DNA of 64,000 bases from Candidatus Poribacteria bacterium (GTDB lineage: Bacteria > Poribacteria > WGA-4E > PCPOR2b), in contig JAJDUM010000083.1 in NCBI GenBank assembly GCA_022826645.1, positions 1-64,000 on the forward strand, given 5' to 3'. Both the position numbers and the translations under genes were made by a program. Shown here piece by piece: positions 17,637-27,100 of the stretch (its first letter is position 1; every line of letters starts with the position of its first letter). The notes under the pieces are model-generated. The model had not been told where the DNA came from. It saw only the letters and a list, made by a program, of their open reading frames with translations, and ran no database searches.

Positions 17637-18482
17637 CTAATACTCAACCCGCGGTCGTACGACCGTTTCGCCATCTTCTTCAAGCAATGGACGATTGTAA
17701 ATGTACGGCGGTTCCAACAACGCGCGCTGTGCTTCGGTTAGCTCATCCGCCCATTCCGGAAATGTCACATCGTAATAGCCGCCAGCGTAGTGCAAATACT
17801 TCGGTGAATAACGCACCAGCAATGAACGGCGTTCTCGCTCATGGTTTGTCCACGGTAGAGTCCCGTGAATCGTTGCCTCGTTGAAGATGATCATATCGCC
17901 TGCTTTGGCAGGGACATTATAGACAATCTCCTCATTTGCCTCCCACTCCCTGATCTCCTGCGGACAGGGAAAATTCGCCTTATGGCTTCCCGGAACGACA
18001 CAGAGCCCTCCGTCCCCTTCCTCGACATCTGCCAGTTGATACTGAAGTACCACCATGCCGCAGCGCATCTGTCCATTGGTGTAAATATAGTATGCCGCAC
18101 CAAAAAACTGGTGGTTGCTGGCACCGTGCAGAAGCAAACCCTCGGTGCCAGGGTCGGAGGTAAGGATAAATGGGGAGTGGTCCAACCGCCAGCCTCTACC
18201 GTGGATAGCATCTAAATAGGGAATCACCTTCTTGTGGACGATAATGTCTCGAAAGGGTTGACACCACGGCTTGGGCCACGACAACATATCAGTAAACATA
18301 CCGCGCTTGTGGGTGCCGGCAAGCGTTTTGGATTCACCGACAGCAGAGTTGTCGTCGTCTACCTGTTTATCGAGATTCACGTCAACAGCGGCGTTCAGAT
18401 CGTCAACTTCCTCTGATGTCAGGACATCTTTCACCACAAGAAAACCTTGTAGATCAAACAAGAACTTTTCGCGTTCGTTCAT
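17637..18482 (-). CDS. Phytanoyl-CoA dioxygenase family protein with HGA in place of HxD
   Basis: A 281-residue Fe(II)/2-oxoglutarate dioxygenase-like protein. The start is ATG 18482, with AAAGGAAAA just upstream; a longer frame back to 18689 crosses the promoter and is not used. The core is recognisable: LADVEEGDGGLCVVPGSHK, then the distal His206 in NEATIHGTLPW and Arg219 in ERRSLLVRY for 2-oxoglutarate. At the proximal metal site the sequence is H119-G120-A121, not HxD, so the carboxylate ligand appears to be missing. Its homologue at 19839 keeps HTD. It may be an inactive or altered-chemistry member. It is transcribed divergently from the Gfo/Idh gene. Confidence 0.85.
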   Translation of the reverse strand: MNEREKFLFDLQGFLVVKDVLTSEEVDDLNAAVDVNLDKQVDDDNSAVGESKTLAGTHKRGMFTDMLSWPKPWCQPFRDIIVHKKVIPYLDAIHGRGWRLDHSPFILTSDPGTEGLLLHGASNHQFFGAAYYIYTNGQMRCGMVVLQYQLADVEEGDGGLCVVPGSHKANFPCPQEIREWEANEEIVYNVPAKAGDMIIFNEATIHGTLPWTNHERERRSLLVRYSPKYLHYAGGYYDVTFPEWADELTEAQRALLEPPYIYNRPLLEEDGETVVRPRVEY

Positions 18483-18558
18483 CTGTTTTCCTTTCATTAC
18501 TGAACATAGTTGTAACTTAAGTGTGGGTAATAATGACGGGCATTTTGACGCTGTCGCC

Positions 18559-18587
18559 ATCATACTAAAGCGCGCTCTATCTGTCAA
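18559..18587 (-). promoter_or_regulatory. Sigma70-type promoter for the minus-strand PhyH gene
   Basis: On the minus strand TTGACA (18587-18582), a 17-base spacer and TATGAT (18564-18559) lie 77 bases before ATG 18482. This is a near-consensus promoter. Confidence 0.75.
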
Positions 18588-18618
18588 ATCCTTTTTGGGC
18601 ACGGTTGGAAAAAAGGCG

Positions 18619-18647
18619 TTGACGCACCGACCAATCTGATGTAGAAT
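18619..18647 (+). promoter_or_regulatory. Sigma70-type promoter for the Gfo/Idh-PhyH operon
   Basis: TTGACG (18619-18624), a 17-base spacer and TAGAAT (18642-18647) lie 82 bases before ATG 18730. It is back-to-back with the PhyH promoter, 31 bases between the -35 elements. Confidence 0.7.
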
Positions 18648-18691
18648 GGGGCAGTGGATTATCCATTGACTTAGTTCTATTTTTTTCAAAA

Positions 18692-18708
18692 GGCGAGGCT
18701 ACCTCGCC
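18692..18708 (+). repeat. Hairpin GGCGAGG-CTA-CCTCGCC in the 5' leader
   Basis: A perfect 7-bp stem with a CTA loop lies between the predicted promoter and the ribosome site (AGGAG at 18720) of the Gfo/Idh gene. It would be in the mRNA leader. It may be a small repeat or a regulatory stem; there is no run of T after it, so it is not a terminator. Confidence 0.55.
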
Positions 18709-18729
18709 ACACTACACAGGAGCGTACAG

Positions 18730-19761
18730 ATGAGCAACGATACAATTCGCGTAGGTGTTGTCGGTGCTGGCGCGAATACAAGAACACACCATATTCCAAA
18801 ACTCCAAGCCATTGACAGTGTCGAAGTTATCAGTGTCTGCAACCGCAGCCGCGAATCTTCCGAACGGGTCGCGCAGGAATTCGGTATCCCAACAATCTAT
18901 GAAAACTGGCAGGAATTGGTTGCCGCCTCAGATACCAATGCGATCGTTATCGGTACGTGGCCCTACATGCACTGTCGCGTCACATTGGCGGGATTGGCAG
19001 CAAACAAGCATGTGATGTGTGAAGCGCGAATGGCGATGAACGCACAAGAGGCGCATACGATGCGCAACGCCTCCCGCGAAAACACGCATCTGATCACCCA
19101 GATCGTTCCCTCACCCTTTTCCTTGCGTGTGGACAACACTATTAAACGCCTCATCGCTGATGGTTATATTGGTGACGTGTTGGCGGTTGAAGTCCGTGCC
19201 GGCGGCACATTCTTGGACCCTGACGCACCCATGCACTGGCGCGACGACTTTAACCTGAGTGGGTTCAATATCATGAGTATGGGAATCTGGTATGAGGCGT
19301 TGTTGCGTTGGGTTGGCGAGGCAACCTCGGTCATGGCGATGGGAAAAACCTATGTCAGAATGCGCAAGGATGCAGACGGTGTGATGCGCCCTATTCGGAT
19401 TCCGCAGCATATCGACATCGTGGCAGACATGTCGATCGGCGCACAGTTGCACGTACAGGTCTCCACTGTTGCCGGTCTGGTTGACGGTCCCGAAGCATTC
19501 ATATTTGGCAGCGCAGGTACCTTGCGGTTTGCCAACAACAGTCTCTACGGTGGACAGAAGGATGACGATACCCTTACTGAAATCCCCATTCCTGCTGAGG
19601 AAGAAGGTGGCTGGCGCGTGGAAGAGGAGTTTGTCAGTGCAATCCGCGGGAATGAAGCGATTACCCATACCAACTTTGAAGATGGTGTGAAGTATATGGA
19701 GTTCACCGAAGCCGTTACGCGCAGCATGACAACCGGTAAAGCGATTCCGCTGCCGCTGTAA
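18730..19761 (+). CDS. Gfo/Idh/MocA family oxidoreductase (EAR variant)
   Basis: A 343-residue NAD(P)-dependent sugar-type oxidoreductase. The N-terminal Rossmann domain has VGVVGAGANTRTHHIP and the C-terminal alpha/beta domain carries the substrate site. The family usually has an EKP motif whose lysine is catalytic; here it reads CEARMAMN, so the lysine is replaced by Arg. The protein at 53006 keeps EKP. AGGAG precedes ATG 18730. The gene is followed after 77 bases by a canonical PhyH dioxygenase, suggesting a shared pathway, substrate unknown. Confidence 0.85.
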   Translation: MSNDTIRVGVVGAGANTRTHHIPKLQAIDSVEVISVCNRSRESSERVAQEFGIPTIYENWQELVAASDTNAIVIGTWPYMHCRVTLAGLAANKHVMCEARMAMNAQEAHTMRNASRENTHLITQIVPSPFSLRVDNTIKRLIADGYIGDVLAVEVRAGGTFLDPDAPMHWRDDFNLSGFNIMSMGIWYEALLRWVGEATSVMAMGKTYVRMRKDADGVMRPIRIPQHIDIVADMSIGAQLHVQVSTVAGLVDGPEAFIFGSAGTLRFANNSLYGGQKDDDTLTEIPIPAEEEGGWRVEEEFVSAIRGNEAITHTNFEDGVKYMEFTEAVTRSMTTGKAIPLPL

Positions 19762-19838
19762 TTTGAAGTCAAGACAAACATCAAATCCATCATTACTGTA
19801 AGGCAAACGGTGAAACACCGTTTGGAGAGGGGGTACCG

Positions 19839-20681
19839 ATGAATCTCGTCACAACCGACTGGCGGGCACTGTCACTGCCCGAACAGATCCGTCACCTTGA
19901 AGTCGAAGGCTATGTGGTGCTCCCTAATGCGCTTACACCGGAGCAACTTGACCAACTGCGTGCAGAGACCGCGCAGCTTCCCACCGAGCACAGCAGCTAC
20001 CATGACCGGCAAGGAAACGCCACCTGTCAACCCCAATGGCATGGGCGGGCTCTGGGTGAACTCATTGCCAATCTGCCGGTCATCGAGTTTCTGGAGCATG
20101 TAATTGGGACCGACATCATCTTCTTCAGTGGTGGCTACCGATACTATGAACCGGGCGCGATTGGTGTCGCTCTGCACACCGACGGCTATCCTTACGGTTC
20201 AAATCTCGGCGGTTACCTCTGGACGGCTCCTATAATAGTCCGGGTTTCATATTATCTGGACGATCTCACCGTCGAAAACGGTCCTTTCCGCATCATTCCG
20301 CGCTCTCATCTCTGTCTTCACCCTGATGCGCAGCCATATATCCGATACGATACCCATCCGGAGGAGGTTGCCCTCCCAGCGAAGGCTGGAGATGCGGTGC
20401 TTTTTGGTGCCCGTATCTTCCACGGTGCGCATGCGTATACAGGAACAACCGGTATACGCCGGGTCCTTCTTTACGGCTACCGTCCTGCATGGGCGCCGCC
20501 CGTTCAACCTGTGGACGAATGGGATGCGGCGGATTTGGCGAGAGCACCCAATGTCGCGCGTCGTTTTCTCCAACCTCTTAACACCAAAGGTTGGAGTTGG
20601 GAGCTCGATCACCGTCCAGAGGACATGTATGGACGAGAAGGTGCCGGCGTGAATCCAAGCCGCTGGGGTGAGTTGGACTAA
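19839..20681 (+). CDS. Phytanoyl-CoA dioxygenase family protein (canonical HTD site)
   Basis: A 280-residue Fe(II)/2-oxoglutarate-dependent dioxygenase. The metal triad is seen as H113-T-D115 (ALHTDGYPYG) and H195 (RIFHGAHAY); Arg207 or Arg208 in GIRRVLLYGYRP would bind 2-oxoglutarate. NGPFRIIPRSH is the usual mid-domain segment. Members hydroxylate varied small molecules; true phytanoyl-CoA hydroxylation is only one case. A GGAGAGGGG ribosome site precedes ATG 19839. It forms an operon with the Gfo/Idh gene upstream. Confidence 0.9.
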   Translation: MNLVTTDWRALSLPEQIRHLEVEGYVVLPNALTPEQLDQLRAETAQLPTEHSSYHDRQGNATCQPQWHGRALGELIANLPVIEFLEHVIGTDIIFFSGGYRYYEPGAIGVALHTDGYPYGSNLGGYLWTAPIIVRVSYYLDDLTVENGPFRIIPRSHLCLHPDAQPYIRYDTHPEEVALPAKAGDAVLFGARIFHGAHAYTGTTGIRRVLLYGYRPAWAPPVQPVDEWDAADLARAPNVARRFLQPLNTKGWSWELDHRPEDMYGREGAGVNPSRWGELD

Positions 20682-20729
20682 TTCGCCGGTGTGTTCCTAT
20701 GTGAAACTGATCCAGAAAGAGAGTAGCTC

Positions 20730-22760
20730 ATGAAACCCATTCGGTTTAAGCCTCTGAACGTGAATTGGGCGAGTAATGTTCTTCGGGCAACTCTGCCTAC
20801 GTCGTTCCTTAGCGTCAGAGTACTCTCTGTACTTCTCTTTATAGGAATTACACAACCTTCCTGTCTAGTAACAAATACCCACAAACTAGCCGAACAGCGT
20901 GCCCAAGAGGGAGACTACGAAGGCGCGATTGATATGTACCAGGCAGTGATCCGCGAAAAGCCGGAAACTTCGGCGGCGCGGAGGGCACAATTAGCCGTCG
21001 GGAGATTACATATCGATAAAATGAATCGACCAGAAAGCGGGGTTAGGAAGTACCGAGAACTGATTGCTACCGCACCTGACAGTGAAGAAACGGCTGAGGC
21101 GTACTATCGTTTGGGGTTTTACTATTTTAAGTTAGCCGATTATGTGTCGGCACAGAAATATTTTGATAGTGTTGTCAACCAATTTCCACATCTTGAGCGC
21201 AGCCATAACGCGCAGCTGATGCTTGCAAAGAGCCATGAGAATGGTCAGAACTTTGAGAAAGCCATAGAAGTCTACGGTAATGTTGCAAATCGCCATCCGG
21301 AGGGGAAGCGTGCGGGTCAAGCCCTTATCAATAAAGCGCGTATACAGAGGGAATTTCTCAATGACAAGAAAGAAGCTGAACGCACCTATCAACTCCTTGT
21401 CAAGCAGTACAGCAGAATTGAGGGAGCTGAAGAAACAGTTGAGGAAGCGAAGCGAGAACTTCAATTGATGGGCGCGAGCATCCCCGAACCGGATTCGTTG
21501 TTCACCTCCCAGCACGATCGTCGGTTACAGCGGCAAAAGGAACGGCGCGAACGAGATCATCCAAGAGGCAGGATTGAGTTGAGTCCGGCAATGGCTGATT
21601 CGGACGTAGCTGTGGTCTCCGGTTTCGGAGTGAGCGTTCAGGAGGTCATGAATGCCATCGGACCAACTCGGTTGGATTCTCAGGGTACTTATTACGATGC
21701 TATGCTGATGATTGCCAACGCCCTGTTCCAGAGCGGAAATTATCGGCTGGCGGGAGCACTATACTATCAGTGTACTGAATTCTCAGAGGGGGCGGATTCA
21801 GAAGTAGATCCGTATCACTATCTGCGTTTGTCCGTCTGTTATCGCAAGATCGGCCTGCATCAACGCGCGCGTGAGGTGTTGAAAAAGGCGCTGAAAAAGG
21901 ACAAAAGCATCCTTGACTCCATTATCACTTCCGGCACCACTCAATATATCGACGGCGACTATAAAAAAGCGATTGAAACCTATAACTCTGTTCTGGGACT
22001 GAGTCCCACCAAAGTACCCGAGCTCTACTGGAGACTTGGATTGGTCTATAAAAGAATGGGCGAACCGGAAAAGGAGCAGGAATACTTTGAACGAGCCATC
22101 GCTGCAGATACAGACTACACCGACGCGCTCCAAAGCCTTGCCGAAGTGCTTCACTATCGACTGAACGATACACTGAGTGCCGAAATCTTCCAAGATCTTG
22201 TTGATCTACAAAGCAATAAGGCAATATCAGATCAAAGAACCTATGCTGGCGAAAAAGCTCTGGGCGATATCTGCTACAGGTATGGCAACTATCCCCGTGC
22301 AAAAACGAAATACGAGGCTGCTGCGCGTATCGCACAACGCGAAAAAAGCGTTCCTACCAACGAATTCAAAGCGCGAATCCTCAATGACCAGAGAATCTAC
22401 GCGACGGTTCATGCCGCGATGGCTTCCTACAACAGTGGCATGAAAAATGAAGCACAAGCAGCTATGGACGCGCTCGCTGTCGAGTATCCCGACCACTCCT
22501 TGATGCTATACGGTCGCGGTCAACTGGCTCTGCTCAGCGGGGACGAGGCTGCTGGGCTTGCTGCTTTTGCAGCATCTATGGAGAAGAACCCTTATTCCGA
22601 TACGGTACCGCTCGCGCTCGGTGAATATTACCTATCACAAGGATTTATAGATGAGGCGGTCGGGGTATGGGAAGAATTCATCAAAGTCAACCCGCATCGG
22701 AATCGACACTATCGTGTGCAACAACGCCTCGAAATGGTGAAGGGTCGGATTACACACTAA
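20730..22760 (+). CDS. TPR-repeat protein, likely lipid-anchored or periplasmic
   Basis: A 676-residue protein with a hydrophobic N-terminal segment (about 26-46, FLSVRVLSVLLFIGI) ending at QPSC, a possible but imperfect lipobox. The rest consists mainly of tetratricopeptide-like helical repeats in two blocks: about 50-240 (EGDYEGAIDMYQAVIREKP, YYRLGFYYFKLADYVSAQKYF, resembling YbgF/BamD-type modules) and about 320-670 (YIDGDYKKAIETYNSVLGLSP). The middle is charged and Arg-rich (RRLQRQKERRERD). Probably an outer-membrane or periplasmic scaffold. It is 48 bases downstream of the PhyH gene but need not share its function. Confidence 0.75.
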   Translation: MKPIRFKPLNVNWASNVLRATLPTSFLSVRVLSVLLFIGITQPSCLVTNTHKLAEQRAQEGDYEGAIDMYQAVIREKPETSAARRAQLAVGRLHIDKMNRPESGVRKYRELIATAPDSEETAEAYYRLGFYYFKLADYVSAQKYFDSVVNQFPHLERSHNAQLMLAKSHENGQNFEKAIEVYGNVANRHPEGKRAGQALINKARIQREFLNDKKEAERTYQLLVKQYSRIEGAEETVEEAKRELQLMGASIPEPDSLFTSQHDRRLQRQKERRERDHPRGRIELSPAMADSDVAVVSGFGVSVQEVMNAIGPTRLDSQGTYYDAMLMIANALFQSGNYRLAGALYYQCTEFSEGADSEVDPYHYLRLSVCYRKIGLHQRAREVLKKALKKDKSILDSIITSGTTQYIDGDYKKAIETYNSVLGLSPTKVPELYWRLGLVYKRMGEPEKEQEYFERAIAADTDYTDALQSLAEVLHYRLNDTLSAEIFQDLVDLQSNKAISDQRTYAGEKALGDICYRYGNYPRAKTKYEAAARIAQREKSVPTNEFKARILNDQRIYATVHAAMASYNSGMKNEAQAAMDALAVEYPDHSLMLYGRGQLALLSGDEAAGLAAFAASMEKNPYSDTVPLALGEYYLSQGFIDEAVGVWEEFIKVNPHRNRHYRVQQRLEMVKGRITH

Positions 22761-22776
22761 AATCCGATCCGATTCT

Positions 22777-22799
22777 TTACGCATCACGCATTACGTGCT
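22777..22799. repeat. Short direct repeat CGCATCACG/CGCATTACG
   Basis: In the 37-base gap between two convergent genes the sequence holds CGCATCACGCATTACGTG. CGCATTACGT also occurs near 35831 followed by CTCACG, and ACGTCTCACG near 54855, suggesting a dispersed repeat fragment. Confidence 0.4.
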
Positions 22800-24072
22800 A
22801 CAAGTGCATATCCTCCGGTAGAGTACACATCTCGGCCATCGGACCGAAAATTCTGGTCACATCTGTCCGATATACATTGCCGCTCAGAATGTCAACAATC
22901 CCCTGCTGACACTCTGGAAAGCGCTGCAAGAATCGTCCAAAACTGAAGTCTTTTGTATAGAAGGCGTAGACCAGTTTGCGGATCGCCTCCATACCCGCGA
23001 CAAAGTCTGGACCAAATCTCCCCAGCAGTTCCGCCGAAAAATCTTCTTTCTCCAAAGCCTGATTGATAGTATCCGCAGCCATCTCACCGGATTTAAGCGC
23101 GAGAAATAAGCCAGATGAATAAACCGGATCTAGGAACCCAAACGCATCCCCTACCAATACCCAACCGTCTCCCGCGACGCGATTGGCACGATACGAAAAG
23201 TCCTTTGTAACCTTGACCGGGAACAGCTGCTTCGCGTCAGCAAGGCGAGGCTGCAGGGCAGGACACTTCGCAAGTTCTTCGTCAAAAATTTCCTGGTGCG
23301 AGAGGGTACCGTCGCCCTTCCTTCGGTCTTGCAACAGATAATCCAGGTCGCCCACGACACCTACGCTCACTCGATCGTAAGGAAGCGGAATCGACCAGAA
23401 CCACGAATCCTTCTGTTCCGTGTGAAGAATTAATGTCGCCCCTTCATCGATCCCCTCGTCGCGAGTACCGCCCTCAAAATGAGTGAAGATCGATGCTTTT
23501 TTCAGTTTCTGTTCCGTGATATTAATCTTTAACTTCCGCGAAATCAACGCGCTCTGCCCCGTCGAATCCACAATCACGCTTCCCGAGAATTCCGCTATCC
23601 GTCCATCAGCGCATCTTGCTCGGACCCCAACTGCCTGCTCTCCGTCAAATAACACCTCGTGGACACTTACACCCCGCTGGACCTCTGCTCCTTTTTCCTG
23701 TGCGTTTTCGAGCAGCATCTGGTCAAATTCACTGCGTAACACCTGCCAAGTCATGGATGACTCGTGAGGGTCATTTCGGAAAAAGTAGAAGGGGGCAGAT
23801 GCCTTACCAGAACTGGAATAAAATTGGACACTATACTTTTTGGGGAAGTGACTATCTTTCAGCTTGTCTATGATTCCCAATCGCTGAAACGTCCAGTAGG
23901 TCGCTGGCATCAGCGATTCACCTATTTTGAACTCAGGGGATTTATCTCGCTCGAAAAGCAGCACACGGTGACCCTTTTCGGCTACCAGTGTTGCAGTGGT
24001 ACTTCCCCCAGGCCCACCGCCGATAACGATGAGATCATAACTTTCACTGTGAGTCAAGGCAGATTCTTTCAT
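22798..24072 (-). CDS. FAD-dependent oxidoreductase, flavin-dependent halogenase-like
   Basis: A 424-residue flavoprotein of the halogenase/geranylgeranyl reductase group. The FAD loop is GGGPGGSTTA (18-27); GESLMP (51-56) and VLVGDAFGFLDPVYSSG are conserved FAD-binding segments. W224-F-W-S-I-P229 fits the WxWxIP motif used to mark flavin-dependent halogenases. Lys78/Lys79 in HFPKKYSVQF lie where the family's catalytic lysine is expected. Halogenases use FADH2 and halide to make a hypohalous species; relatives in this superfamily instead reduce or hydroxylate. No carrier protein or flavin reductase gene is adjacent. It lies just downstream of the secretin gene, same strand. Confidence 0.75.
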   Translation of the reverse strand: MKESALTHSESYDLIVIGGGPGGSTTATLVAEKGHRVLLFERDKSPEFKIGESLMPATYWTFQRLGIIDKLKDSHFPKKYSVQFYSSSGKASAPFYFFRNDPHESSMTWQVLRSEFDQMLLENAQEKGAEVQRGVSVHEVLFDGEQAVGVRARCADGRIAEFSGSVIVDSTGQSALISRKLKINITEQKLKKASIFTHFEGGTRDEGIDEGATLILHTEQKDSWFWSIPLPYDRVSVGVVGDLDYLLQDRRKGDGTLSHQEIFDEELAKCPALQPRLADAKQLFPVKVTKDFSYRANRVAGDGWVLVGDAFGFLDPVYSSGLFLALKSGEMAADTINQALEKEDFSAELLGRFGPDFVAGMEAIRKLVYAFYTKDFSFGRFLQRFPECQQGIVDILSGNVYRTDVTRIFGPMAEMCTLPEDMHL

Positions 24073-24133
24073 GGTTTAAGCAGGCTGCGCGTTCTAACCC
24101 GGGCTGTTGCCTAAAGCGCGCGAAGCAAAAGTC

Positions 24134-27100
24134 TCATTTCTCCGTTGGTTGTTTCTCATTTTCCTTATTTTGACCGTTTGAACGCCACTCCTCTGATTGC
24201 CGCTCGAGCCTGCCGTAATCTTCTGGATTCCGAATGTCGATGATATGTGGCGTGATAATGATGACTACCTCGGAATTCTGCGCTACCGTATCTACCTTTT
24301 TGAAGAGAGCACCAATGAAGGGAAGATCCCCAAGAATAGGCACTTTACTTTCGATCTGCTGACGTTTCTCTTTAATCATGCCACCCACCACGATCTGTTG
24401 CCCATCTTCTACATCAATAAAGGCACTAATTGAGCTGTCCTCGGTAATGGGTGCATTGAAATCAGTGAACTCGACAAAATTACTCAAGGTGATCTGGGAG
24501 ATGTCTAGACCGATAGTGCGTTTATTGTCCTCCCCCGTTTGCGATTTCGCGATATGCGGCGTGAGGGTGATAGTAACGCCCACCGGTGGGTCAATGAAAT
24601 CATAGTTGAAGAGCGGCTGCGTCAGATTATCAGCGAGACTCGTAACATCGGCACTTTGCAGATACGGTACGCGTCTGCCGGAACTCCAGGTGGCTTCTCG
24701 GTTATCGCGTGTGAGCAGTGCTGGTGTCGATATGGTCTGCACTTTATTTTCGCGTATCAGTGTGTGAAGTAACGCCATATACTCTTTGGTTGCCAAATTG
24801 ATATTGAAGCCACTGATTTCCTGACCCAATCCAAGTTCGGCTCCAAATTGCCCGACCAGTGGGTTGCCCTTGCGGATTTCTGCGCCGAACAAGCCACGTT
24901 CCCGCGCCGTCAACTCCACGCCAAGCTTCGTGCTTTCATCAAGGGTTACTTCGAGGATCTGTATATCAATCCAAACCTGTCCTCGCACGAAGTCGAGTTC
25001 ACGAATCATGGCTTCTACCTGTGCCATGTAACGTTGTGCTGTTGTCACGAGTACGGAGTTGGTCTGGTTATCGGCTTCTACTTGGACTTGACCACGCAGT
25101 GAATTGATGTCATTCTGCTCAGGTGTCCCGCCGCGCGCGAGGAAACGCCCCCAGTTGAAGTCATTACCTCCGCGCTCGCTATTTTCACCCCATACATCTT
25201 CGAGCAAATCTTCGACATCTTCGGCGTTTGCGTATTCAAGGCGGATCAATTTGGTAATCTCTCGCTGCCCGTCGGGAGTCGGTCTATCGAGTTCCTCAAC
25301 GAACTGTGTGATGAGTGTAAAATTCCGTTGCGTTGCGGTGGAGATAATCACGGCGTTCAGTGTCGGATAAGGTTCGGCGGTCACATTTCCTGCCAGAGAG
25401 CCCTGGTTCTGATTCCGCCCGCGTCCGGGGACAAAAAAGAAGAACCCACCACTTCTGTTGTTTGAGCCTTGATAGACGTTGTTGATAATGGTGGCGACAT
25501 TTTCTGCGTCCGCATATTCTAGTTTATAGATACGGGTGCCCCACTCCTGATTAGGCATGTTGACGTCAAGACGCTTAATCAAGCCATCAATTGTCTCAAA
25601 GTTTTGGGAAGCGGTCGAAACCAATAGGGCATTCAAGCGGGTATCCGGCACGAGGTGAACCTCCCCTTGGACGCCAAACCCACCCTCGCTGCCTCCCCGG
25701 TCCTCGTCCCGACGACGCCACCACCATGGCAGATCTTCATCACGACCGGAATCGCCCCCTTCAAAGAGATCGCGTAAGTTGTCAGATAAGCTTTGTGATT
25801 CAGCAAATTGTAGGAAGTAGATCCGGATCTCCTCTTGCGGATCTGCCTGATCCAGTTGTGCAATGATTTTCTGGATAATTGGGAAGTTCCGTGGATCAGA
25901 CGAGACAAGCACAGCGTTCAAGCGGTCGCTTGATGAAATGTTCACCGCCCCAACGATGCTCTGATACTCCCCTCCATCTTCGGCTCGCCGCCGCATCAGA
26001 TCGCGTCGCGTCCGTTCCCATTCGCGTCGCTCCCACCATTCCGCATTTCTGCCCGGTCGTCTGCCAGCACTCACGCCTGTGATTAACTCTTCCAGTGTCT
26101 GTGCGACATCTTCAGCGATAGCGTAATTCAACCGAAAAACCCGAATCTCCGTCTGAATGCTCGGTGCCGTGTCAAGTTGTCGAATCAGGTCTTTCAACAC
26201 AACGAGGTTGGCTTCGGAGGCTTTGACGACCAACGAGTTTGAGCTTTCGTCGGCGGAAATCTGGATCCGCCCACGGAGCATATCAATGCCTCCGCCTTCC
26301 TCTCTAGCGCGCTCCATCATCTCCTTCATCTTTTCAGGTTCATCTGTTGAACTCATCTTTCGCAAGAGGTTTGCAACTTCGCCTTCCTGTTCGAAAACAT
26401 TATTCAGGGTTTGAGCGAGCGACGCTGCTGTCGCATTATGTAGGGGAATGATCTCTACTTTGAGCGGTGTTTCCGGTGTCTCGTCCGCTACCTGTAGGAT
26501 GGTTGTGATTCGGTGGATATTGGACGCAACATCGGTAATGATTAGCGAGTTACTATTACTATCCGCGAAAATAATTGCTGCTTTGCTCAACAGTGGTTTC
26601 AAACGATTCACCAGCTCCGAGGCAGCGGCACTACTCAGTTGGATTATATATGTCTGGATCTCGTCGGTCTGTTCAATCAGACTTGGATCTGCCATGATTC
26701 GTTTCACCGGCACTTTCATCCTGACTGCCTTTTCAAACGTCGTAATCAGCAGCGTATTGTTCGTGCGGATCATAGTCAAGTCATATTGAGCGAGAACTGT
26801 TTTAATCTCTTCGAGCGTTTCGTCAATTGTCACATTCTTGAGATTGGTTAGGGCAAACTTCTTGTCCTTGATGTCGTTTTCGGAGGCGATAATCGTCAGG
26901 TTCGTTTCCGCGCTGATGAATTTAATCAGGCTTTGCAGATTCCCGCTTGGAAAGTCAAAGTTAAATCGAATCGCCTGACCAGCTGCGTCACGCTCCGTGA
27001 CCTCCATCCCTCTCTGATCATTTTCCTGCGCTAACACTGATGCCGTAAAAAGCCCGGGGATACAGCCAATAGATATCGATAGTATGAGGACAAGTAGGGG

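Noticed and set aside
18483-18689. 69-residue N-terminal extension of the minus-strand PhyH protein
   Set aside because: It would run through a near-consensus promoter, and ATG 18482 has AAAGGAAAA directly upstream.
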